DNA of 6,140 bases, taken from the NCBI GenBank assembly GCA_002348825.1, contig DEBN01000043.1:20223-26362 (forward strand), written 5' to 3'. The stretch's first letter is position 1. The number at the start of each line of letters is the position of its first letter. A model generated the notes under the pieces. That model had not been told where the DNA came from. It did not search any database and was given only the letters and a program-made list of their open reading frames with translations. Shown here piece by piece: positions 1 to 6,140 of the stretch. Source of the DNA: Gammaproteobacteria bacterium UBA2955 (GTDB taxonomy: Bacteria; Pseudomonadota; Gammaproteobacteria; Pseudomonadales; Azotimanducaceae). The position numbers were made by a program, and so were the translations under genes.

Positions 1-918
1 GCCTGTTTTGCCGAGCGCGCAAAGACCTTGGACTTCTGCTGCCCAGAATTCACCAGCGACACCGGTATTCATATCCGGCAAGGCTGGCATCCAGTCGTTC
101 GCACCGCCTCCACCGAGGCCTTCATCGCGAATGACCTGACTCTAGATGGTGCCTCCAGTATGGCGATTATTACCGGCCCCAATATGGGCGGCAAATCGAC
201 GTTTATGCGGCAGACGGCGCTCATATGCCTACTCGCTTATTGTGGCTCCTATACCCCGGCTGCGACAGTTACTCTCGGTCCTATCGACCGAATCTTCACG
301 CGCATAGGCGCGGCAGATGACCTCACCAGCGGCCGCTCGACGTTCATGGTGGAGATGACGGAAACCGCGCAAATTTTGCACCAAGCCACAGCGAATAGTT
401 TGGTGCTGCTAGACGAAATAGGTCGCGGCACCAGCACTTATGATGGTCTCGCTCTAGCATGGGCCTGCGCTCAGCATCTTGCTCAGCAAACCAACGCATT
501 AACCCTATTTGCAACCCATTATTTTGAGCTCACGATGCTGCCCGACCTGTGCAGTAACGTCAGCAATCTGCATCTGCACGCCAGAGAACACGCTGGCGAC
601 ATCGTATTTCTGTATCAGGTTAAAGAGGGTCCGGCGAGCCAAAGCTACGGTATCGAGGTGGCCAAACTCGCCGGCCTCCCCGACGCTGTACTCAGCATAG
701 CGCGGCAGCGGCTGTCCAGTTTCGAGCAAGCTAATCTACAGCCGCGTCAAGACGACTTATTTGCGACTCCACAGCTATCCGATGCAACCGATCCTGAACC
801 CGAATCAGCCAAACTCGTCGAGCGTTTGCGGCGGGCCGAACCCAATGAAATGACTCCTATGCAGGCGCTGGCGCTGATCCATGAATTACACAACGCGGCC
901 GCACATCTAGCTGATTAA
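1..918 (+). CDS. mutS: DNA mismatch repair protein MutS, C-terminal part (5' end outside window)
   Basis: MutS binds mispaired or looped DNA and recruits MutL in methyl-directed mismatch repair. The frame is open from base 1 and ends at TAA 916-918, giving the last 305 residues; E. coli MutS is 853 residues, so roughly the first 550 lie upstream. Visible (numbered within this fragment): Walker [10 protein letters not shown] at 59-67, the [10 protein letters not shown] signature region at 113-122, Walker [13 protein letters not shown] at 134-145 and the ATHYFEL H-loop at 171-177. Together these form the complete ABC-type ATPase domain. After it, QDDLF at 250-254 fits a beta-clamp-binding motif, and the last ~20 residues ([15 protein letters not shown]) resemble the C-terminal tetramerisation helices. 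The TTG at 28 is internal, not the start. fdxA follows 162 bp downstream on the same strand, as in Pseudomonas. Identification is very secure. Confidence 0.97.
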   Translation, partial: ACFAERAKTLDFCCPEFTSDTGIHIRQGWHPVVRTASTEAFIANDLTLDGASSMAIITGPNMGGKSTFMRQTALICLLAYCGSYTPAATVTLGPIDRIFTRIGAADDLTSGRSTFMVEMTETAQILHQATANSLVLLDEIGRGTSTYDGLALAWACAQHLAQQTNALTLFATHYFELTMLPDLCSNVSNLHLHAREHAGDIVFLYQVKEGPASQSYGIEVAKLAGLPDAVLSIARQRLSSFEQANLQPRQDDLFATPQLSDATDPEPESAKLVERLRRAEPNEMTPMQALALIHELHNAAAHLAD

Positions 919-926
919 AACGCCCC

Positions 927-939
927 ATGCGATTCGCAT
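927..939 (+). terminator. Small hairpin just after mutS, possible weak terminator
   Basis: A perfect 5-bp inverted repeat (ATGCG, loop ATT, CGCAT) begins 9 bases after the mutS stop codon. No T-rich run follows it, so it is not a canonical Rho-independent terminator. It may simply stabilise the mutS 3' end or be chance. Confidence 0.2.
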
Positions 940-1024
940 TATGCAACCAAGCCGTTGCTCTATGCGCCCATACCGGCAGTCTTTAGACAATGTTTTCCCG
1001 CGCACGATGCCTAGAGCGCCGTCG

Positions 1025-1053
1025 TTGGATAGCCCTTGCACTTTGGTTAAACT
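1025..1053 (+). promoter_or_regulatory. Candidate sigma-70-like promoter for fdxA
   Basis: The 162-bp mutS-fdxA gap is long enough to hold a promoter. TTGGAT at 1025-1030 and TAAACT at 1048-1053 are separated by 17 bp, with partial matches to the -35 and -10 consensus (3/6 and 4/6). A competing -35 candidate, TTGCAC at 1036-1041, has no good -10 at normal spacing (CTAAAT at 1061 would need 19 bp). This is weak, pattern-only evidence. Apart from this and the hairpins at 927 and 1068, I see nothing in the gap. Confidence 0.25.
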
Positions 1054-1067
1054 ACCGCGCCTAAATT

Positions 1068-1079
1068 CAGGGAGCCCTG
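1068..1079 (+). promoter_or_regulatory. Inverted repeat covering the fdxA ribosome binding site
   Basis: The 12-base stretch CAGGGAGCCCTG is an inverted repeat (five pairing bases on each side of a central AG) lying directly before the fdxA start. It contains the Shine-Dalgarno AGGGAG, which ends 6 bases before the GTG at 1081. As RNA it could form a short CAGG/CCTG stem with a GAGC loop that partly hides the ribosome binding site. The Shine-Dalgarno itself is strong support for the GTG start; a regulatory role for the repeat is only a guess. Confidence 0.45.
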
Positions 1080-1080
1080 T

Positions 1081-1407
1081 GTGACCTTTATAGTCGGCGA
1101 GAATTGCATCAAGTGTAAATATACCGACTGTGTTGAAGTCTGCCCTGTGGACTGCTTCTACGAGGGCCCTAACATGCTCGTTATCCACCCCGACGAATGC
1201 ATCGACTGCGCTCTGTGCGAAAGCGAATGCCCGGCAGAAGCGATCTTTTCTGAAGATGAAATACCAGACGATCAGCAGCAGTTTGCCCAGCTGAATGCGG
1301 AACTCGCAGAGATCTGGCCAAACATTACCGAAATGAAGGACTCGCCGCCCGCGGACGCTAAAGAATGGGATGGAAAACCGGGCAAGTTTGAGCTGCTCGA
1401 GCGCTGA
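1081..1407 (+). CDS. fdxA: 7Fe ferredoxin ([3Fe-4S][4Fe-4S]), FdI type
   Basis: This is a small, acidic cytoplasmic electron carrier of 108 residues, close in length and sequence to Azotobacter vinelandii ferredoxin I (106). Start is GTG with a good Shine-Dalgarno (AGGGAG, 6-base spacing). The cysteine pattern matches FdI shifted by one residue: Cys9, Cys17 and Cys50 would bind the [3Fe-4S] cluster, and Cys21, Cys40, Cys43 and Cys46 the [4Fe-4S] cluster. Cys12 and Cys25 correspond to the two non-ligand cysteines. The first cluster motif has the extended spacing between Cys12 and Cys17 that marks 7Fe, not 2[4Fe-4S], ferredoxins. The acidic C-terminal extension (about 52-108, with [10 protein letters not shown]) is characteristic of the family. 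In Pseudomonas this gene sits between mutS and rpoS; here rpoS is missing and fdxA converges on nlpD. Physiological partner is not evident from context. Confidence 0.96.
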   Translation: MTFIVGENCIKCKYTDCVEVCPVDCFYEGPNMLVIHPDECIDCALCESECPAEAIFSEDEIPDDQQQFAQLNAELAEIWPNITEMKDSPPADAKEWDGKPGKFELLER

Positions 1408-1408
1408 T

Positions 1409-1440
1409 AGGCGCAATTATTCGCCCTTGTTTTAGCACCT
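1409..1440. terminator. Possible bidirectional terminator between fdxA and nlpD
   Basis: The 52-bp gap between the convergent stops (fdxA TGA 1405-1407, nlpD TAA 1460-1462) contains, on the plus strand, GGCG (1410-1413) pairing with CGCC (1422-1425) across an 8-base loop, followed by CTTGTTTT. This resembles a weak Rho-independent terminator for fdxA. On the minus strand, AGGTGC (1440-1435) can pair with GCGCCT (1414-1409), with one G-U pair and a long loop. Stems are short, so confidence is limited; the position between convergent genes is what favours the call. Confidence 0.35.
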
Positions 1441-1459
1441 ATGCTGCGGCGATCGAGTA

Positions 1460-2308
1460 TTAACTAGGCTTAATCAAGCTCTTGGGATTAATCGGCCTGC
1501 CATCACGTCGAAGTTCGAAATGAACCTTTTGTCTGCCGCCATTGCGCGGAACCAGCTCAGCCAGAGACTCCCCGGTTCGCACCTTTTGCTGTTCGCTAAC
1601 CAAGATACGGCCGTTAAAACTATAAGCGCTGAGCAAGTTGCCCGAGTGTTTGACAATTACTAAGCGCTCGTAGCCCGCAATACCGTTGCCTGCGTAAACA
1701 ACCTGACCCCCAGAGGCGGTGCGCAGTCTGGTCCTACCATTGACCTGATAGTCCCAGCCTTTGCTGCCGTTACCAAAGTTGACGCTAGGATTTTGCTTGA
1801 TCGGTCGAACCCATGCTAAAGCGGCGCGCTTGCTCGATGTCGCTGGCTTCTTGGGTACCGGTTTAGCAACACCGACCCTCGGCTTTGCTTGCGCTTTGGC
1901 TTTGGGCGGCGTTCGGACCTCGGCCTTAGGCCTTGGCAACTCCGGTGCCCGTGCTGGCGAATTCACTTCGGCGTCGCTGATTTGGGCGCTCCGATTTGGC
2001 GCCGCAGCAGGATTAGCCGGCACCGCTTTCGTTTCTGGCGGTGCAACCAGGCGCAGGCGCTGACCCGGATAGATTACGAACGGAGCAGCAATGCCATTAA
2101 TTTGCGCCAGCTGCTTGTAATCCTTGCCGGCACGCCAGGCGATGGAATAGAGCGTGTCGCCCTTGCGCACAAGAAAAACCTCACCGGTGATGGCCTGCGT
2201 GGGCGAACCCTCGCTAACCACCGGCGTGCCGAGCGGCACACAGGCCGCCAAACACAACAGCAGCGCAACCCAGGCTACGCCTGACGCGTGACGCGTTGCA
2301 ATAACCAT
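1460..2308 (-). CDS. nlpD: NlpD-type lipoprotein, LysM plus degenerate LytM (M23) domain; amidase activator
   Basis: Members of this family are outer-membrane lipoproteins that activate the amidase AmiC to split septal peptidoglycan. I take the ATG at 2308, giving 282 residues: it places a signal peptide with lipobox LAAC directly at the N-terminus (Cys23 lipidated), whereas the longer open frame adds 45 residues with no signal features. The +2 residue is Val, not Asp, consistent with outer-membrane sorting. Domains: LysM at about 43-87 (VRKGDTLYSIAWRAG...VIYPGQRLRL), a Pro/Ala/Lys-rich linker at about 90-165, and a LytM fold at about 180-278. The zinc ligands of active M23 peptidases are missing: SKGWD replaces HxxxD, and VHF and AYSFN occur where active enzymes carry histidines. 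It should therefore be a regulator, not a hydrolase. It overlaps the upstream DUF368 gene by 34 bp. rpoS, normally immediately downstream, is absent. Confidence 0.93.
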   Translation of the reverse strand: MVIATRHASGVAWVALLLCLAACVPLGTPVVSEGSPTQAITGEVFLVRKGDTLYSIAWRAGKDYKQLAQINGIAAPFVIYPGQRLRLVAPPETKAVPANPAAAPNRSAQISDAEVNSPARAPELPRPKAEVRTPPKAKAQAKPRVGVAKPVPKKPATSSKRAALAWVRPIKQNPSVNFGNGSKGWDYQVNGRTRLRTASGGQVVYAGNGIAGYERLVIVKHSGNLLSAYSFNGRILVSEQQKVRTGESLAELVPRNGGRQKVHFELRRDGRPINPKSLIKPS

Positions 2309-3198
2309 AGTGCAATTACACCTGCAGCAAAGGCGGGCACCACGGCCACTAGGTAAGCCGATTGTCCCGTTAATGAAGCATACTCCGCGGGCGATAGAAG
2401 GCTCTGCATAAGAGTTCCAGCATCGGAGTTCTGCCAAGGCCACAATTTTGCCAACGCCACCGCCATAAAACCGGTTAACAGTGACAGCAGTCGGTCTTCA
2501 TGGTGTTGCATCAACCATGACAATATCCGCACGAACGAAGCGAGGCCCACAGCACACCCCAAGCCAACTGCCGACAATTTGACGAAATCTAGGTCCGCGA
2601 TCGCGACGATGACATCGTCGTACAAACCAAGCAGCAAAAGCACAAAGCTGCCAGACACCGCCGGCAGAATCCAGGCGCAAACCGCTATGGCACCGCCAAG
2701 AAATAACGCGAGCCACGAACCTTGCATTTGGCCGATGGGTAGGAATAGAAAAGCTGTTCCGAGAATCACACCCAGGGCGCCAAACCGCAGTAGCACAGGG
2801 CGACTACGAGCTCGGCCGATGAAAAACACCGAGGCTAGAATTAACCCAAAAAAGAAAGCCCACAACAGCGGCGCTGCGTGCGCCAACAAAAACCGCACCA
2901 CCGGCGCCAAAGCCAGAACACCAACGCCCATCCCAATAGCAAGGCTGAGCAAAAAACCGAGGTTGTGATGCTGCCAAAACGCCCGCGGCCGGCGCAGCAG
3001 TGCAATAGACTGCGGACCAAAGCTCGCCAACGCGGTTACCAACTCGCTATAGATCCCCGTAACGAATGCAATGGTGCCGCCAGATATACCCGGTACCAAC
3101 TCAGCCAAACCCATACACACACCGCGAAAGGCCACACCGACAGGCGTTTTTTTCGTGGTTTGAACGGTCGATGTTGCGGTGGAAGAGGTTTCTCGCAT
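2275..3198 (-). CDS. popT: DUF368 family membrane protein, probable undecaprenyl-phosphate transporter (PopT)
   Basis: This 307-residue integral membrane protein has a short hydrophilic N-terminus (1-18) followed by many hydrophobic segments. Two DUF368 hallmarks are seen: GLAELVPGISGGTIAFVTGIY (about 30-50), and its inverted-repeat partner WILPAVSGSFVLLLLGLY in the middle of the protein, where the more usual LPGISGSF reads LPAVSGSF. The family was shown recently to recycle undecaprenyl phosphate across the inner membrane alongside DedA-family UptA, supplying lipid carrier for peptidoglycan and other surface polymers. That function is transferred from the family, not shown here. It starts 6 bp after the pcm stop, with only a weak Shine-Dalgarno (TGAG), so coupling to pcm translation is likely. 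Its end overlaps nlpD by 34 bp. It is not part of the E. coli version of this locus; its link with NlpD and FtsB fits a cell-envelope theme. Confidence 0.88.
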   Translation of the reverse strand: MRETSSTATSTVQTTKKTPVGVAFRGVCMGLAELVPGISGGTIAFVTGIYSELVTALASFGPQSIALLRRPRAFWQHHNLGFLLSLAIGMGVGVLALAPVVRFLLAHAAPLLWAFFFGLILASVFFIGRARSRPVLLRFGALGVILGTAFLFLPIGQMQGSWLALFLGGAIAVCAWILPAVSGSFVLLLLGLYDDVIVAIADLDFVKLSAVGLGCAVGLASFVRILSWLMQHHEDRLLSLLTGFMAVALAKLWPWQNSDAGTLMQSLLSPAEYASLTGQSAYLVAVVPAFAAGVIALWLLQRVTRQA

Positions 3199-3204
3199 AA
3201 ACGC

Positions 3205-3870
3205 TCAGCGTGCAGTGGTGCCAGACAACAACGGCACAAATTTTACCCGATCGTGGACCCGCTCCACGAAACCATCCGGCGTACGATCGATGACAATAAG
3301 CTCTTGAATCGCGTCATCACCCACTGGTGCAATCAGACGCCCGCCAACCGCCAGCTGATCCAGCAGCAGCTCGGGTACTGTGGGCGGCGCGGCGGTTACT
3401 AAAATGCCATCGAACGGCGCATGAGCCTGCCAGCCGCTGTAGCCATCGCCATGTTTAAGGAACACATTCTTAATCGACATCGCAGCAAGCCGCTCTTTCG
3501 CTCGCTCGGTGAGCGCAGAAATTCGTTCGACGCTGTAAAGACGCGAGCAAAGTCGCGCTAAAACTGCGGTCTGGTAGCCCGAACCGGTTCCCACCTCAAG
3601 TACTTGGTGCGGTTTGGTCTCCCACAGCAGTTGCGTCATCAGAGCAACGATAAACGGCTGCGAAATAGTCTGACTATGTCCGATGGGCAGAGCGGTATCC
3701 TCATATGCGCGGTGCGCCATCGCTTCATCGACGAAGATGTGTCTGGGTACGCCACCGATACAGGCCAGGACTTCGGCGTTATCGATACCCTGCTCGCGCA
3801 GCCGTGCCACCAACCGGTCGCGGGTGCGTTGAGAGGTCATACCGATACCCTTGAGGTCGAATTCCGTCAC
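3205..3870 (-). CDS. pcm: Protein-L-isoaspartate O-methyltransferase
   Basis: Pcm uses S-adenosylmethionine to methylate isoaspartyl residues in aged cytoplasmic proteins, starting their repair to aspartate. The protein has 221 residues from the GTG at 3870, against 208 in E. coli. Key parts: [17 protein letters not shown] at 59-75 (family substrate-site motif), SAM-binding motif [16 protein letters not shown] at 91-105, SVER at 113-116 (acidic residue for the ribose), GDGYSGW at 141-147, and [11 protein letters not shown] with [10 protein letters not shown] towards the C-terminus. Two starts are plausible. The GTG overlaps the truD stop as GTGA and has AAGGA 9 bases upstream. The ATG at 3840 ([10 protein letters not shown]) has AAGG 8 bases upstream, gives 211 residues and matches the N-terminus of Pseudomonas Pcm. 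surE, the usual upstream partner, is not present; truD abuts instead. Confidence 0.95.
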   Translation of the reverse strand: MTEFDLKGIGMTSQRTRDRLVARLREQGIDNAEVLACIGGVPRHIFVDEAMAHRAYEDTALPIGHSQTISQPFIVALMTQLLWETKPHQVLEVGTGSGYQTAVLARLCSRLYSVERISALTERAKERLAAMSIKNVFLKHGDGYSGWQAHAPFDGILVTAAPPTVPELLLDQLAVGGRLIAPVGDDAIQELIVIDRTPDGFVERVHDRVKFVPLLSGTTAR

Positions 3871-4832
3871 CGACTTTGATCCTTGACTTCAAAACACCGC
3901 TGCAACATCACGGTTGCGTATGCGCCAGGTGGTAGGCTAAAACTGACCTCAAGAATAGCTGTGGCCGGATGTTGTGCAAAGCTAAAGTTGGAGGGCTGCA
4001 CAAGCAGTGGCCGCAGACCTCGATCGACGCCGGCCATCTCCAATCCATGACATAGCGCGAGCTCTTGCTGCACAGCTGCATTTTCTATCGCCAACGCCTG
4101 ACCAGTGAAAGGCGAGCGACCACGACCCCAAAGCGAGGCCACTAACTGTCCGGATAGATCGCCCGACACAGCGGTGCTCGCGCACCCCTGCCGTTCTCGT
4201 GCGGCAGCGATGAGGTTGAATAAATAGCTCCGCGCGACAGACAGATATAACCCTCTGCGTACTTTATTCACGCGCCGTGGCCGCCGATCTACCAGCCACC
4301 TTTTTGCCGCCGCCAAATTATCGCCGCCGAATCGCTGGGGACCGAAATAGTTTACGAACGGCTGCGCAAGTTGCGCCAAGAGCGGCACAGCAAGGTCTAA
4401 TTCACAGCCCAAGCGAACAGTAAAGTCATTGCGTTGATGCTCGCCACGCCGAAGCTTGCGCAGGTGGCGCGCGCTCTCGAGACAACGGTAATACTGATCC
4501 TCGCCGTGGCTGACGGGCCGGGCTAATTCGTGGTCGATGGAATCATCTGGCGTCGTCACGCTAAACCACTGACGCGTGATCGCGCGCTTATCTTTGAGGC
4601 CTGCATAACCAACATCCTGAGGCCGCACCGAATAGCGCTGAACCAGTTCCGCCGCCACCGCCGTCGTGTTCATGTTGCGCTTTTCGATATAGAGATAACG
4701 ATGTTCGCCGCTGCCAGTGAACCCCCAACCTAGGCGTTCGTCTACGCGCCAATCCTCGGGCTGCGCCTTGATCGTCGCCTTGACAGGCCCCAAGCGCATA
4801 CTCGACATGTCGGCGCTAGGGTTCTGTTTCAT
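3867..4832 (-). CDS. truD: tRNA pseudouridine(13) synthase TruD, short form
   Basis: TruD converts uridine 13 of tRNA-Glu to pseudouridine in the cytoplasm. The 321-residue protein shows the family motifs in order: [13 protein letters not shown] (24-36), the catalytic loop [15 protein letters not shown] (75-89) with Asp81 as nucleophile, the RNDFT stretch (134-138, with Asn and Phe as in E. coli), [10 protein letters not shown] (161-170), the SVARSYLFN helix (198-206) and [13 protein letters not shown] (299-311) near the C-terminus. It is about 28 residues shorter than E. coli TruD (349). The shortfall lies after ARERQG (about 211-216), where the TRUD insertion domain is reduced before the [12 protein letters not shown] segment. 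The start overlaps ftsB by 17 bp and has no clear Shine-Dalgarno; Met9 and Met12 are alternatives but are no better supported. The stop overlaps pcm. All catalytic motifs are intact, so I expect an active enzyme. Confidence 0.93.
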   Translation of the reverse strand: MKQNPSADMSSMRLGPVKATIKAQPEDWRVDERLGWGFTGSGEHRYLYIEKRNMNTTAVAAELVQRYSVRPQDVGYAGLKDKRAITRQWFSVTTPDDSIDHELARPVSHGEDQYYRCLESARHLRKLRRGEHQRNDFTVRLGCELDLAVPLLAQLAQPFVNYFGPQRFGGDNLAAAKRWLVDRRPRRVNKVRRGLYLSVARSYLFNLIAAARERQGCASTAVSGDLSGQLVASLWGRGRSPFTGQALAIENAAVQQELALCHGLEMAGVDRGLRPLLVQPSNFSFAQHPATAILEVSFSLPPGAYATVMLQRCFEVKDQSR

Positions 4833-5097
4833 CGGGGATCAGGTAGAAAACTTCACCTTTCTTGACCAGTCCTAATTCGCTACGCGCACGCGACTCGAAC
4901 GCGGCCTTACCCGATTGCAAGGCCACAATTTCGGCGATCATTTTCCGATTCCGCTGTTCTAACTGCTGCATCCGCACTTTTTGCGTCGCTACTTGACCTG
5001 CAAGTCGTTGCTGCGCCATCGCGCCCGACTGGCCAAACCAGATTTGATACTGCAGTCCCGTAAGTATGATCAATAACACACCTGATAGTGTTTTCAT
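4816..5097 (-). CDS. ftsB: Cell division protein FtsB
   Basis: FtsB is a bitopic inner-membrane protein that forms the FtsQ-FtsB-FtsL complex and helps activate septal peptidoglycan synthesis. The 93-residue product (E. coli 103) has one transmembrane helix at about 4-22 ending in LQYQIWFG, a periplasmic coiled coil at about 27-62 (rich in Gln, Arg and Glu with heptad hydrophobics), and the conserved C-terminal segment ARSELGLVKKGEVFYLIP at 71-88. The start is the ATG at 5097: it has GAGGG 7 bases upstream and aligns with E. coli MGKLTLLLL. The longer frame to 5175 runs into eno and is rejected. It lies 22 bp after eno, as in many gammaproteobacteria. The usual downstream ispD and ispF are missing and truD follows with overlap. 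Confidence 0.94.
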   Translation of the reverse strand: MKTLSGVLLIILTGLQYQIWFGQSGAMAQQRLAGQVATQKVRMQQLEQRNRKMIAEIVALQSGKAAFESRARSELGLVKKGEVFYLIPDETEP

Positions 5098-5119
5098 CGG
5101 CAGGCCCTCGGTGCGCCGG

Positions 5120-6140
<1,021 letters not shown>

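Noticed and set aside
907..1416. 169-codon open frame on the minus strand opposite fdxA
   Set aside because: It lies antisense to a strongly conserved ferredoxin, shows no recognisable domain, and its composition is that of a shadow frame.
1761..2284. Two plus-strand open frames (100 and 131 codons) opposite nlpD
   Set aside because: They arise from the Pro/Ala/Lys-rich linker and LysM-coding part of nlpD read backwards; Gly/Ala/Arg-rich with no domain or ribosome binding site.
2283..2296. Tandem ACGCGT hexamers at the DUF368/nlpD overlap
   Set aside because: Two copies of a short palindromic hexamer inside coding sequence of both genes; no wider array and easily due to chance.
2309..2443. 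45-residue N-terminal extension of NlpD in the open frame
   Set aside because: It would put the signal peptide and lipobox inside the protein and overlap the DUF368 gene much further; the ATG at 2308 places the lipobox correctly.
2579..3402. Plus-strand open frames of 129 and 174 codons opposite the DUF368 gene and pcm
   Set aside because: They overlap each other and conserved genes on the other strand, and encode Arg/Thr/Gln-rich sequence without recognisable features.

Overview
This 6.1 kb window is an ordinary but rearranged piece of a gammaproteobacterial chromosome. It corresponds to the well-known eno-ftsB-...-truD-surE-pcm-nlpD-rpoS-(fdxA)-mutS neighbourhood. A FdI-type 7Fe ferredoxin next to mutS is typical of Pseudomonas-like and marine gammaproteobacteria (Pseudomonadales, Cellvibrionales and relatives) and not of enterics. 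I cannot assign a genus. Coding is dense, base composition looks uniform, and I see no mobile elements, CRISPR arrays, tRNA or rRNA genes.

Layout. Plus strand: the 3' part of mutS (1-918), a 162-bp gap, then fdxA (1081-1407). A 52-bp convergent gap follows. Minus strand, read from the right edge leftward: eno (3' part, 6140-5120), ftsB (5097-4816), truD (4832-3867), pcm (3870-3205), a DUF368/PopT-family membrane protein (3198-2275) and nlpD (2308-1460). The six minus-strand genes are separated by at most 22 bp or overlap (ftsB/truD 17 bp, truD/pcm 4 bp, DUF368/nlpD 34 bp). They look like one transcription unit with translational coupling.

Functions. The unit mixes housekeeping (enolase, tRNA pseudouridine synthase, isoaspartyl protein repair) with cell-envelope work: FtsB in the divisome, NlpD as an amidase activator, and the DUF368 protein as a probable undecaprenyl-phosphate transporter. 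The plus strand carries DNA mismatch repair (MutS) and an electron-transfer ferredoxin.

Most notable. Several genes usual at this locus are absent at exactly the expected junctions: ispD/ispF between ftsB and truD, surE between truD and pcm, and rpoS between nlpD and fdxA. A DUF368 gene sits between pcm and nlpD. TruD is about 30 residues shorter than the E. coli protein, apparently through a gap in the TRUD insertion domain. I found no convincing previously undescribed system; the value lies in the locus erosion and the envelope-gene grouping.
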